Shown one piece after another: positions 9,092 through 17,718 of a stretch of 64,000 nucleotides of DNA (positions are counted from its first letter, which is position 1; every line of letters begins with the position of its first letter). A model generated the notes under the pieces. It was given only the letters and a program-made list of their open reading frames with translations, made no database searches and was not told the DNA's origin. The stretch comes from Murinocardiopsis flavida (lineage in GTDB: Bacteria; Actinomycetota; Actinomycetes; Streptosporangiales; Streptosporangiaceae), in the NCBI RefSeq assembly GCF_003014485.1, contig NZ_PYGA01000005.1:186001-250000 (forward strand), written 5' to 3'. The translations under genes and the position numbers were made by a program.

Positions 9092-10012
9092 TCAGCGGAC
9101 CACCGCCACCGGCCCCGACGCGCCGTGCATCACCGACTGGCTGACCGAGCCCAGCAGCAGGCCGCGGAACCCGCCGCGGCCGCGGGAACCGATGACGATC
9201 AGGTCGGCGGGGCTCGCGACGTCCAGCAGCGCGACCACCGGGTGGCCCCGCTCGATGCGGACCTCGACCGCCACGTCGGGATGGGCGTCGCGCGGCCCGC
9301 TCAGCGCCTCCTCGACGGTCAGGCGCGCGTTCTCCGCGATCGCCTCGTCGTCGAAGACCTCGGCCGGCACCGGCCCCATCGACGACGCGAACGCGGTCAT
9401 GGGCTGCCACGCGCAGACCGCGACCAGCGTGGCGCCGCGCCGCGCCGCCTCGGTGAACGCGAACCCCAGTGCGCGCCCCGACGGCTCCGACCCGTCGACG
9501 CCGACCACCACGCGGCCCTTGACGCCCTTGGCCGCCTCGTGCTGCTTGGGCAGGACGACGACCGGCACCGGCGAGTGCGCCGCCAGTTCGACGCCCACGG
9601 AGCCGACGAAGGCGGAGGCGAAACTGCTGAGCCCGCGCGACCCCACGACGACCGCCGCGGCGTCGGGCTGCTCCGCGGCGTGCAGCAGTGCCACGGCCGC
9701 GCGCTCGCGCACCAACTGCGGCTCGACGGGCAGTTCGGGGTAGAGCCGGGCGATCCAGTCGCGGGCGTAGTCGAGGAGGGCGCGGGCGTGCTTGACCGGC
9801 CGGCGTTCCCCCGCTTCGGGCGTCCGCAGGAAGTCGGCGAAGGGGCCGTCCTCCTCCTCGGGTGAGACCGCGGTGATGACGCGCAGCCCGAACCCGCGCA
9901 GGTCGGCTTCATGCGCCGAGAACTCCAGCGCGTATCGGCTGGAGTCGGAGCCGTCCACCCCGACGACCACCCAGCGGGTCTCGGGATTCTCGCCTGTCGT
10001 ATGGCCGGTCAT
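9092..10012 (-). CDS. Tandem-domain universal stress protein (UspA family)
   Basis: A 306-residue cytoplasmic protein with two Usp domains (about 12-155 and 165-306). Each begins VVVGVDGS. Each ends in the ATP-binding signature G-x2-G-x9-G-[ST]: VVVGSRGLSSFASAFVGS near 158 and IVIGSRGRGGFRGLLLGS near 277. Tandem Usp proteins of this form are common in actinobacteria and often belong to dormancy or hypoxia regulons. I see no clear operator upstream. A structured 385-bp gap separates its start from the helR stop. Confidence 0.92.
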   Translation of the reverse strand: MTGHTTGENPETRWVVVGVDGSDSSRYALEFSAHEADLRGFGLRVITAVSPEEEDGPFADFLRTPEAGERRPVKHARALLDYARDWIARLYPELPVEPQLVRERAAVALLHAAEQPDAAAVVVGSRGLSSFASAFVGSVGVELAAHSPVPVVVLPKQHEAAKGVKGRVVVGVDGSEPSGRALGFAFTEAARRGATLVAVCAWQPMTAFASSMGPVPAEVFDDEAIAENARLTVEEALSGPRDAHPDVAVEVRIERGHPVVALLDVASPADLIVIGSRGRGGFRGLLLGSVSQSVMHGASGPVAVVR

Positions 10013-10397
10013 CTGCCCTTCCTCACTCTCGACTGCTCCATCGGCGCGGCGCGGCGGCGACCGCCTCGCCCTCGTCCCACTTCTACACCGCCGATACGGC
10101 GGCCGGTCGGACCGCCGCCCACTTTGCCGAGAGGCGGCGGCAGCCGGTAACCGATCCGATCGGCGGCGACGGTGGCCGCCCTACCCGGGAATCCGGACTC
10201 AATCCCGGGCGGCCCGACTCCCATTGGGCAGGTCCCTCGCCGATCCTTACGTCATGGGCTTCTCTCAGCCGCGGATGGAACTTCGGCATTCCCGGGTCGG
10301 TCCGCCCGCTGGGCGGCCCGACCCCGAAAGGCCGAAACTCCACCCAGCGGTGAGAGAACCGCTTCGTCATGGCCGGCGGGGTCGGCCCGATGCGGGC
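10013..10397. other. Gene-free region rich in inverted repeats
   Basis: No reading frame here resembles a protein. Several dyads are present, for example CCCGGGA...TCCCGGG around 10189-10209. The large imperfect palindrome at 10260-10358 is listed separately. The region must also hold the promoter of the universal stress protein gene and the 3' end of the helR transcript. Confidence 0.6.
10260..10358. repeat. 99-bp imperfect palindrome flanked by 8-bp direct repeats
   Basis: The sequence folds on itself around position 10309. Outer arms are TTCTCTCA (10260-10267) and TGAGAGAA (10351-10358). The inner stem is CCGCCC-GCT-GGGCGG (10302-10316). Most positions between them also pair, for example GGGTCGG with CCCGACC and TTCGGC with GCCGAA; I count about 38 of 49 pairs. 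CGTCATGG occurs just outside both ends, at 10250-10257 and 10365-10372. It starts 40 bases after the helR stop, so it could be a terminator or RNA structure. The flanking repeats also allow a MITE-like relic. Confidence 0.6.
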
Positions 10398-12512
10398 TCA
10401 GCGCAGGGGATCGGGGAGCGGCTCGGCGTGCACGACGTGCAGCACGCTCACCGCCCGCGTCAGCACCACGTACAGGCGGTGCAGGCCCCGCGGTTCGGCC
10501 GCGGCGATGCGCGCCGGCTCGGCCACCACCACCGCGTCGAACTCCAGCCCCTTCGCCAGGGACGCCGGGACGCACACCAGGCGGTCGGCCCCCAGCGCAG
10601 CCCCGTCCCCGCCCAGCACGCCGACGGCGAACCCCGCTCCGGCCAGCTCCGCGTGCAGGCCCGCGATGTCGCCGTCGGCCGCGATGAGTCCCACCGACCC
10701 CTCCCCGTCGAGGGCCTCCGCACACGCCTCGGCCACCGACGCCGCGAACGCCTCGGCGCCGACCGCGCTCACCCGCAGCGACCCCGCGGCCCGCCGCACC
10801 GCGACCGGCGCCCCCAGCCCGGGCGCGATCACCGGCAGCAGCCGCGCCGCGAACTCGATCACCTGCGCCGGGACCCGGTACCCCCGCTCCAGCACCGCGA
10901 CCACGCCCTCGGGCTTGCCCAGGTGGCCCAGCACCGCGGTCCAGTCCGAGGCCGCGCCGGGGCTCGTCCCCTGCGCGACGTCGCCCAGCACCGTGCACGA
11001 CCCCGAACCCGCCCTGCGCCCGATGGCCCGGCACTGCATCGGGCTCAGGTCCTGCGCCTCGTCGACCACCACATGGCCCAGGCCGCTCTGCCGCTCGATC
11101 AGGTCGGCCGCCTCGTCGATCAGCGCCAGATCGGCCACCGACCACGGCGCCGACCGCACCCCCCGCGGCCGCCGCCCCCACGCGACGGCGGCCTGCTCGT
11201 CGGCGTCGAGCACGCCCTCGGCGGCCCGCGCCAGCCGGTGCGCGTCGCCCAGCAGGCCCCACACCAGCTTCACCGGGTCGGCCTTGGGCCACATCGCCGC
11301 CACCGCGGCCTTCACCTCGCGCGTGCGGCGCACCTGCGTGTGCGTGCGGTCGTCGCACACCTCGCCTGCGGCCTCCATGCGGGTCAGGACCTCGTGCGCG
11401 ATGCGGTGCGCCAGCATCTCGCGCCCGGCGCCGTAGGACACACCCCGCTGCCGCAGCTCCGCGAGCAGTCCGGCCAGCTCCTCCGGGTACAGCCGCCACC
11501 GCCGGGCACCGCGCTGGACGACCAGGGTCTCGGCCGGTTCGACGGGCAGCGACCACAGGTCCCGCCGGATCACCTCCGCCATCCGCGCGTCGCCCTTAAT
11601 CCGCGCCGTCTCCGGCGGGTCCGTCCCCCGCACCGGCACCCGCCCCAGCAGCTCCTCGACCGTTGCCTGGCCCACCTGCACCTCGCCCAGCGCCGGCAGC
11701 ACGTTGGCGATGTAGGACAGGAACGACCGGTTCGGCCCGATCACCACGACCCCGCTGCGGCTCAGCCGCGCCCGCTCGCTGTACAGCAGGTACGCCACCC
11801 GGTGCAGCCCCACCGCGGTCTTGCCCGTGCCGGGCGCCCCCTGCACGCAGACCGTCCGCTCCAACGGGGCGCGCACCAGGTCGTCCTGCTCCGGCTGGAT
11901 CGTCGCCACGATGTCGCGCATCGGCCCCGACCGCGGCCGCTCGATCTCCGCGGCGAGCAGCCCGCCCGCGACCCCGGCCGGGGCCGGTTCCGCCACCGGC
12001 TCGTCCTCGTACGCCGTCAGCCGCGCACCGCCGTCGAAGCCGTAGCGCCGCCGCGACCGCACACCCATGGGTGACGCCGGGCTCGCGCGGTAGAACGCCA
12101 CCGACACCGGCGCGCGCCAGTCGAGCACCATGGCGCGGCCCTGGTCGTCGTGCACGTGGCGGCGGCCGATGTGCACCCGGTCGGCGTCGCCGCCGGTGTC
12201 GGTGTCCGGGCCGGTCTCGGCGCCGTCCTCGAAGACGGTGCCCGGCTCGAAGTCCAGGCGGCCGAAGAACAGCGGGACGTCGGGCAGCGCGGCCAGCTGC
12301 TCGGCGCGGGTGCGGCGCGCGCGGCGCAGCACCTCGTTGGTGAACTTGTCGGCGACGGCGTCGCCGAGCGCGGTCTCCGTGGCGAGCACTTCGTCGCGCA
12401 TGCGGCGCAGCGCCTCGCGGGACGCCGCGAGGTGGGCGCGCTCGGCGCGGATCTCGGGGTCGGCGGGGGTGTCGGGAGGGGTGTCGGCGGGCGTGACGGA
12501 CCCATGGGACAT
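10398..12512 (-). CDS. helR: HelR/HelD-type RNA polymerase recycling helicase
   Basis: A 704-residue SF1 helicase-like ATPase of the actinobacterial HelD/HelR class. These enter the RNA polymerase channels, free stalled complexes and in streptomycetes can protect against rifamycins. Residues 20-80 are a charged coiled coil. LFFGRLDFEPG near 85, GRRHVHDDQGRAMVLDWRAPV near 120 and FYRASPASPMG near 143 are diagnostic of the class. Walker A is GAPGTGKTAV near 225; HVVVDEAQDLSPMQC near 480 is the Walker B/motif II; VVLTRAVSVLHVVH near the C-terminus is motif VI. I found no rifamycin-associated element upstream, so inducibility by rifamycin is not supported here. Confidence 0.88.
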   Translation of the reverse strand: MSHGSVTPADTPPDTPADPEIRAERAHLAASREALRRMRDEVLATETALGDAVADKFTNEVLRRARRTRAEQLAALPDVPLFFGRLDFEPGTVFEDGAETGPDTDTGGDADRVHIGRRHVHDDQGRAMVLDWRAPVSVAFYRASPASPMGVRSRRRYGFDGGARLTAYEDEPVAEPAPAGVAGGLLAAEIERPRSGPMRDIVATIQPEQDDLVRAPLERTVCVQGAPGTGKTAVGLHRVAYLLYSERARLSRSGVVVIGPNRSFLSYIANVLPALGEVQVGQATVEELLGRVPVRGTDPPETARIKGDARMAEVIRRDLWSLPVEPAETLVVQRGARRWRLYPEELAGLLAELRQRGVSYGAGREMLAHRIAHEVLTRMEAAGEVCDDRTHTQVRRTREVKAAVAAMWPKADPVKLVWGLLGDAHRLARAAEGVLDADEQAAVAWGRRPRGVRSAPWSVADLALIDEAADLIERQSGLGHVVVDEAQDLSPMQCRAIGRRAGSGSCTVLGDVAQGTSPGAASDWTAVLGHLGKPEGVVAVLERGYRVPAQVIEFAARLLPVIAPGLGAPVAVRRAAGSLRVSAVGAEAFAASVAEACAEALDGEGSVGLIAADGDIAGLHAELAGAGFAVGVLGGDGAALGADRLVCVPASLAKGLEFDAVVVAEPARIAAAEPRGLHRLYVVLTRAVSVLHVVHAEPLPDPLR

Positions 12513-12948
12513 GGCGCACCTCAGGGATCGGCGGCGGGAAGGGACAATTCGGGCGGCGGGCGCGGGTCCCGCCCCGGACTGCCCGTCCGGTTCGTGCCGA
12601 TCCTCTGCGCGCAGCGTTCAACGCCGCCGTGACAGCAAACAAAGAACCCTAGCGCCCCGGCGATCCCGGGGCAACAGCAGATCCGGGAGCGATATCGAAC
12701 CGAGCCGCGCCGCAGCGCGGCGGCATTCGCAACCGTCTTGGGACTTCCCTGACCGAAGCGCCCTGAACTGCACGGGAACCCCTCTGGAACGCAACGGTCC
12801 GGCCATGGACGGAAATGCGCTCTGGCGTTCCCGCAGTGGATCGTGCAACAGTTCGATAAACCGGGCCGTAGACAGCATTGCGCGCAATGAAACGCCGGTT
12901 TCGGGGGTATTCGTTTCCTATTTCCGGCTTCGGCACTCGGAGGTCAGT
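12513..12948. other. Divergent promoter region between helR and aquaporin
   Basis: This 436-bp gap holds no convincing gene. It contains a perfect dyad GCCCCGG / CCGGGGC with a 5-base loop at 12654-12672, about 142 bases upstream of helR. Near the aquaporin start there is a GGGGGTATTCG stretch at 12903-12913 that could be a -10 type element. Neither is assigned with confidence. Confidence 0.4.
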
Positions 12949-13692
12949 GTGGACCCAACACCAGCAATGATTCTGGTCGGCGAGATCATGGGAACGGCGA
13001 TTCTCATCCTGTTCGGCAACGGTGTAGGCGCCGCCGTCAGCCTGAACAAGTCCAAGGCGAAGGAAGCCGGCTGGGTCGTCGTCACGTTCGGGTGGGGTTT
13101 CGGCGTCCTCGCCGGTGCCTACGCGTCCAACCCGCTCTCCGGCGGGCACATCAACCCGGCGGTCACCCTCGGCAAGGCCATCGAGGGCAGCACGGCGTGG
13201 GCCGACGTGCCGGTCTACATCCTCGCCCAGATGATCGGCGCGATCCTCGGTGCCGCACTGGTGTGGCTGACCTACCTCGGCCAGTTCCGCGAGTCCCCGG
13301 GCCCCTACCTCGGCGTCTTCGCCACGGCACCCGAGATCCGCAACCCGGTCCAGAACCTCACCACCGAGATCATCGCGACCTTCGCCCTGGTCATGGTGGT
13401 GATCGCCACGGGGTACGGCGACAACACCGGCCTCGGCGAATCCGGTACCGCGGTGCTGATCGTCGCGCTCCTGGTCGTCGGTATCGGCATGTCGCTCGGC
13501 GGGCCCACGGGCTACGCCATCAACCCGGCGCGCGACCTCGGCCCGCGCATCGCGCACGCGCTGCTCCCGCTCAAGGGTCCGAAGGACTCCGACTGGGGCT
13601 ACTCCTGGGTGCCCGTCGTCGGCCCGATGATCGGGGCCGCGCTCGCGGGGCTCGTGGCCCTCGGCGCCTACTCGCTGGTCCCGGCCGCCTGA
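12949..13692 (+). CDS. MIP-family aquaporin / glycerol facilitator
   Basis: A 247-residue channel protein with six transmembrane helices and two half-helices. The first pore motif is GGHINPAVT near residue 67, the second YAINPARD near 188. The Asp after the second NPAR is typical of glycerol-conducting aquaglyceroporins (GlpF type) rather than strict water channels. I chose GTG at 12949 because GGAGG lies 5 bases before it at 12939-12943. No glycerol kinase gene is adjacent, so the link to glycerol use is from family knowledge only. A strong terminator hairpin follows. Confidence 0.9.
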   Translation: MDPTPAMILVGEIMGTAILILFGNGVGAAVSLNKSKAKEAGWVVVTFGWGFGVLAGAYASNPLSGGHINPAVTLGKAIEGSTAWADVPVYILAQMIGAILGAALVWLTYLGQFRESPGPYLGVFATAPEIRNPVQNLTTEIIATFALVMVVIATGYGDNTGLGESGTAVLIVALLVVGIGMSLGGPTGYAINPARDLGPRIAHALLPLKGPKDSDWGYSWVPVVGPMIGAALAGLVALGAYSLVPAA

Positions 13693-13723
13693 CCGGCCGC
13701 AGACCGACCTCGGCACCGGAGTT

Positions 13724-13756
13724 GGGGCCGTACCCCGGACACCGGGGTGCGGCCCC
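13724..13756 (+). terminator. Hairpin terminator after aquaporin
   Basis: A 15-bp stem (GGGGCCGTACCCCGG at 13724-13738 with 13742-13756) has a 3-base loop and a single T-G wobble. It ends 64 bases after the aquaporin stop and separates that gene from the next small membrane-protein pair. Confidence 0.75.
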
Positions 13757-13846
13757 CCGCTCTTTCGGACCCTCGCGCGGCCCCTCCGGCTCGTCGTAGA
13801 TAATCGGCAACGGAGGGTACCGGCGACGACGGGACGGAGGCCGCGC

Positions 13847-14212
13847 ATGGTCCAGGGCCTGACCACCACCATCGAACTGGTGTCCCTGGCGATCGCCGCG
13901 TGGTGCCTGGTCTCGACCTTCCGCGACCGGCCCATGGTCGTGCCGCACCTGGTCGCCATGGCGGTCCTCGAACTGCTGCTGATCGCGCAGGTCGTCGTCT
14001 CGATCACGATGCTCGTCGGCGGCGCCCGGCCGCCCGACACCGCCACCTTCGTCGCCTACCTCGCCACCGCCGCACTGGTGCCGCCGGCCTGCGCCGTGTG
14101 GGGATTCATGGACCGCAGCCGGTGGGGCCCCGCCGTCATCGCGTTCGCGTGCCTGATCCTGCCGGTCCTGATGGTGCGCCTCGAACAGCTCTGGAGCCCC
14201 GGCATTGGCTGA
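13847..14212 (+). CDS. Small four-helix membrane protein, unknown function
   Basis: A 121-residue, strongly hydrophobic protein with about four transmembrane helices (near 5-22, 32-55, 65-88 and 95-113) and short charged loops. No family is recognised. GGAGG lies 6 bases upstream of the ATG. Its stop overlaps the TTG start of the following membrane-protein gene, so the pair is probably co-translated and may form one complex. The arrangement resembles small integral-membrane pairs common in streptomycetes. Confidence 0.75.
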   Translation: MVQGLTTTIELVSLAIAAWCLVSTFRDRPMVVPHLVAMAVLELLLIAQVVVSITMLVGGARPPDTATFVAYLATAALVPPACAVWGFMDRSRWGPAVIAFACLILPVLMVRLEQLWSPGIG

Positions 14213-14645
14213 CAGCCCCGCCGCACCGACCCCGCCGCTCAGCCGCAGCGGGCCCGGGCGGGTGCTCGTCGCGGTCTACGCCGTGTTCGCGCTCGCCGCC
14301 ACCGCGCGCGCCGCGGTGCAGATCGCCACCCGGTTCGACGAGGCCCCGGTCGCCTACCTGCTCTCGGCGCTGGCCGGGATCATCTACATCGTCGCCGCCG
14401 TCGGCATCGCCCGCTCCGGCCGCACCTCGCACACCGTCGCGGCGGTGTCGTGCGCCGTGGAGCTCGCCGGGGTGCTCGCCGTGGGCGCGCTCAGCCTCGC
14501 CTACCCCGCTGTGTTCCCCGACGACACCGTCTGGTCCCGGTTCGGCAGCGGGTACGTGTTCATCCCGCTCGTGCTGCCCGTTCTCGGGCTGCTGTGGCTG
14601 CGGCACGTGCGCCGCGCGGAGCGCGCCCCGCGGGTGCGGCGGTAG
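14205..14645 (+). CDS. Small four-helix membrane protein, unknown function
   Basis: A 146-residue protein with about four transmembrane helices (near 20-38, 50-68, 80-100 and 115-132) and a basic C-terminal tail. It starts at TTG 14205, inside the last codons of the preceding gene (overlap of 8 bases), so its translation depends on that gene. I do not recognise the family. A cytoplasmic Arg-rich tail after the last helix suggests a positive-inside orientation for the C-terminus. Confidence 0.72.
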   Translation: MADSPAAPTPPLSRSGPGRVLVAVYAVFALAATARAAVQIATRFDEAPVAYLLSALAGIIYIVAAVGIARSGRTSHTVAAVSCAVELAGVLAVGALSLAYPAVFPDDTVWSRFGSGYVFIPLVLPVLGLLWLRHVRRAERAPRVRR

Positions 14646-14672
14646 GGCGGCGGGCCCGTATATCCTGCGGCC

Positions 14673-15524
14673 ATGCCGAACCCGCCGAACGTCTCCGACC
14701 TGCCCATCGTCGTCGGCGCCGCATGGCTGGCCGAGCACATCGGCGAGGTCGTGCCCGTCGACACCCGCTGGTACCTCGACGGCCGGTCCGGGCGCGACGC
14801 CTACCTCGCCGGGCACCTGCCCGGGGCGGTCCACGCCGACGTCGACACCGACCTCGCCGCCCCCGCCACCCCCGAGGGCGGCCGCCATCCGCTGCCGGAA
14901 CCCGGCGAGTTCGCGGCGGCGCTGGGCCGCCTCGGCATCGGCGACACCACGCCCGTCGTCGCCTACGACGACGCCGGCGGCTCCGTCGCGGCGCGCCTCG
15001 TGTGGATGCTGCGGGCGCTCGGCTCGCCCGCAGCGATCCTCGACGGCGGCATCCAGGCGTGGCCCGGCCCGACCGAGCAGGGCGCCGCTGCACCGAAACC
15101 CCGGCGGCGCACGCCGAAGGCGTGGCCCGCCGACCGGATCGCCGACCTCGCCCACGTGCGCGCCGCGGGCACCGACCCCGCCGCTCTGCTCGTCGACGCC
15201 CGCGCCCGCGACCGCTACACCGGCGCGGCACCGGCGCCGGTCGACGCCCGCCCCGGCCACATCCCCGGCGCGCGCAGCGCCGAATGGCAGGGCAACCTCG
15301 GCCCAGACGGGCGGTTCGCGGCGCCCGAGGTCCTGCGCGCGCGCTTCGACGCCCTCGGCGCCGGCGGCGCGGCGTCCATCACCGCCTACTGCGGTTCGGG
15401 CGTGACCGCGTGCCACACCCTGCTCGCGCTGGAGCGCGCCGGGTTCACCGGCGCGCGGCTGTACCCCGGGTCCTTCAGCGCCTGGGGCCCCGACCGCTCC
15501 CTGCCGGTCGAGACCGGCGGCTGA
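14673..15524 (+). CDS. sseA: Thiosulfate/3-mercaptopyruvate sulfurtransferase
   Basis: A 283-residue enzyme with two rhodanese domains (about 5-125 and 145-280). The catalytic loop CGSGVTA near residue 237 is the form typical of 3-mercaptopyruvate sulfurtransferases rather than thiosulfate-specific rhodaneses (CRxGxR). The inactive N-terminal domain lacks a cysteine in the equivalent loop. The enzyme transfers sulfane sulfur to cyanide or thiols in the cytoplasm. A TATCCT hexamer at 14661-14666 ends six bases before the ATG and there is no ribosome-binding site, so the mRNA may be leaderless. Confidence 0.88.
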   Translation: MPNPPNVSDLPIVVGAAWLAEHIGEVVPVDTRWYLDGRSGRDAYLAGHLPGAVHADVDTDLAAPATPEGGRHPLPEPGEFAAALGRLGIGDTTPVVAYDDAGGSVAARLVWMLRALGSPAAILDGGIQAWPGPTEQGAAAPKPRRRTPKAWPADRIADLAHVRAAGTDPAALLVDARARDRYTGAAPAPVDARPGHIPGARSAEWQGNLGPDGRFAAPEVLRARFDALGAGGAASITAYCGSGVTACHTLLALERAGFTGARLYPGSFSAWGPDRSLPVETGG

Positions 15525-15949
15525 CCCCCGGCGGCAGACTCCCGACGCCTGGGGTGCCGCCGGATGCGGCGCCCCGCACGCGTGCGGTGGACACCGCGTG
15601 GCCAGTCGGATGTCGGGTTAGTGAGCGGCCACGCGGTGGATCGTGTGCGGGGGGTGCTGGTCCCATCGTCGGCCACCACGGGCCCAACGGTGCGACGACG
15701 CGCCGTGACGTGCGAAGACACGCCGAGACGCGCGACGGCGGGGTGCGTATCCGCGGCGGCGCGGCCGACTCGAAACCGTGCCTAGACGCCGTCTCACCGC
15801 TCTCTAACCTTGCCCGGCGATCCTTGCTGGCATAACGACAAAGGGACCGGCGGGCGCCACGTCCGCCGAAACCGGGCGGGACCTCGCGTCGGCACCACAG
15901 AGGCCACGGCACCGACCGGCCCGCAACGAACATTCGCCCGGAGGAACTC
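15525..15949. other. Gene-free region upstream of the HtrA-like protease
   Basis: This 425-bp gap carries no plausible gene. It contains the perfect 12-bp dyad listed separately and, nearer the protease, TCTCACCGC followed by TCTCTAACC at 15792-15809. Those two partial repeats could be regulatory, but I cannot match them firmly to a known operator. Confidence 0.45.
15592..15638 (+). terminator. Perfect 12-bp inverted repeat after sulfurtransferase gene
   Basis: CACCGCGTGGCC at 15592-15603 is perfectly complementary to 15627-15638, with a 23-base spacer. It lies 68 bases after the sulfurtransferase stop. It may be a terminator; the long spacer makes a protein-binding dyad possible as well. 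Confidence 0.45.
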
Positions 15950-17716
15950 ATGAGCGCAACCGGCCCCGACGACGGCGCCCCGCACGAGGGCTCGGAGCGC
16001 GATCTCCGGCCCCGGCCCGACGGCGCGCCCGCCGACCCCGGTGCGGCCGAGCAGCAGGCCGCCCACCAGGACGAGCAGCACCCCGGTGCGGCTCCGGAGC
16101 CGCACGGCGGCCCCGCCGCCGACACCACCGCGACCTTCGAGACCCCGGCCGGTCCCACGGCCGACCTTCCGGCCGCTCCCCCCGCCGGGGCCCCGCAGCC
16201 GCCCGGGCCCGAAGCGGCGGCGGTCGACCCCCCGGCCGCCGCGGGCGGCCCCGAGCACTCGCCCGTTCCCGAACGGCCTTACCACCAGCACCCGCCCGCC
16301 CCCGAGGGCGCGGCCGCCCACCAGGGCGGGTACCCCGCCGAGCCGTGGGGCGCCGCGTCCGGCCCGCAGTTCGCCGGGGCCGCGCCGGGCGGGCCGCCGC
16401 CGCACGGCGCACCGCCCGGCGGCGGCGACCAGCCCCCGCTCCCGCCGCACGCCGCCTTCGGCTTCGGACCCGGCGGACCCGGCGGACCCGGCGGACCCGG
16501 CGGACCCGGCGGGCCCGAGCCGGCGCCGCAGCCGAGGCGGTGGAGCAACCGCCGCGTCCTCGGCGTCGCCGCCGCCACGGCCCTGGTCACCAGCCTGATC
16601 GTGGGCCCGGCCGCCGCCGTCGCCACCAACCAGCTCCTCGGCGGCGGTTTCGGCCCGGTCGGGCGGTCGCTGTCCGGCGAGCCGTCCAACAACGTCTCGG
16701 CCGGCAACTTCAGCAAGGTCGCCGAAGCGGTCATGCCGAGCGTCGTCTCGGTGCAGTCCGGCGACTCCGGCGGGAGCGGCGTCGTCATCAGCTCCGACGG
16801 CCAGATCCTCACCAACAGCCACGTCGTGGGGTCCGAGAAGGACGCCGACCTCGCCGTGGAGTTCAGCGACGGCAGCCAGGCGAAGGCCGAGGTCCTCGGC
16901 ACCGACCCAGTGTCCGACCTCGCCGTCATCAAGGCCGAGGACCGCTCCGACCTCACCCCCGCTGCGCTCGGCAACTCCGACAAGGTCGAGGTCGGCGCGA
17001 ACGTCGCCGCCATCGGCTCGCCCCTGGGCCTCTCCGGCACCCTGACCACCGGGGTCATCAGCGCACTCGACCGGCCCGTCAACACCGGTCCGACCGGGCC
17101 GGAGGAGGGCCCCGGGCAGCAGCAGGATCCGGGCCTGCCGTTCGCCCCCGGCCCCGGCCCCGAGAAGGAGCAGCAGCCCGAGAAGGAGCCGAAGCCCACC
17201 ACCTCGACCGTCATCAACGCCTTGCAGACCGACGCGCCCATCAACCCCGGCAACTCCGGCGGCGCCCTGGTCAACGGCAGCGGCGAGGTCATCGGCATCA
17301 ACACCGCCATCGCCGGGACTAGCGGCAGCCCCACCGGGGGCGCCTCCGGCTCCATCGGCCTGGGCTTCGCCATCCCGATCAACCACGCCAAGCCCATCGC
17401 CGAGCAGCTCATCAAGAACGGGTCGGCCGAGTACGCGGCGATCGACGCCACCATCAGCCCCAACTCCGGCGGCAAGGCCGGTGCGGCGGTCGTCGACGTC
17501 GAGTCCGACGGCGCCGCCGATAAGGCCGGCCTGCGCAAGGGCGACGTCATCACCGAGATCGGCGACGAAGGCGTCGGCGACCCCGACGTCCTCATCGCGA
17601 ACATCCGCTCGCACCAGCCGGGCGACAAGGTGGCGCTCACCGTGCAGCGCGACGGCAAGGAGCAGAAGGTCGAGGTCGTCCTCTCCGCCCAGTCCTCGGA
17701 GAAGATGGGCGGCTGA
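15950..17716 (+). CDS. Membrane-anchored HtrA/DegP-like serine protease with PDZ domain (PepD-like)
   Basis: A 588-residue trypsin-like protease for extracytoplasmic protein quality control. Residues 1-200 are a Pro/Gly/Ala-rich cytoplasmic tail containing GGP repeats. One transmembrane helix lies near 203-225. The protease domain follows, with His in LTNSHVVG (near 291), Asp in DPVSDLAV (near 323) and Ser in NPGNSGG (near 435). A C-terminal PDZ domain spans about 490-580. An unusual Pro/Glu-rich insert of about 40 residues (near 380-418) separates the ISALDRP strand from the INALQTDA strand. The ATG has GGAGG upstream. In mycobacteria the orthologous pepD is controlled by MprAB; an MprAB-like pair lies 12 kb away in this window. 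Confidence 0.9.
   Translation: MSATGPDDGAPHEGSERDLRPRPDGAPADPGAAEQQAAHQDEQHPGAAPEPHGGPAADTTATFETPAGPTADLPAAPPAGAPQPPGPEAAAVDPPAAAGGPEHSPVPERPYHQHPPAPEGAAAHQGGYPAEPWGAASGPQFAGAAPGGPPPHGAPPGGGDQPPLPPHAAFGFGPGGPGGPGGPGGPGGPEPAPQPRRWSNRRVLGVAAATALVTSLIVGPAAAVATNQLLGGGFGPVGRSLSGEPSNNVSAGNFSKVAEAVMPSVVSVQSGDSGGSGVVISSDGQILTNSHVVGSEKDADLAVEFSDGSQAKAEVLGTDPVSDLAVIKAEDRSDLTPAALGNSDKVEVGANVAAIGSPLGLSGTLTTGVISALDRPVNTGPTGPEEGPGQQQDPGLPFAPGPGPEKEQQPEKEPKPTTSTVINALQTDAPINPGNSGGALVNGSGEVIGINTAIAGTSGSPTGGASGSIGLGFAIPINHAKPIAEQLIKNGSAEYAAIDATISPNSGGKAGAAVVDVESDGAADKAGLRKGDVITEIGDEGVGDPDVLIANIRSHQPGDKVALTVQRDGKEQKVEVVLSAQSSEKMGG
16466..16510 (+). repeat. Five tandem 9-bp repeats within the protease gene
   Basis: GGACCCGGC is repeated five times without change at 16466-16510, encoding GGP/GPG units in the cytoplasmic tail of the HtrA-like protease. 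The 9-bp unit keeps frame, so copy number could vary between strains without breaking the gene. Confidence 0.9.
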
Positions 17717-17718
17717 CC

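Noticed and set aside
12513-12948. Rifamycin-associated element upstream of helR
   Set aside because: The dyad present (GCCCCGG / CCGGGGC) does not match the element as I know it.
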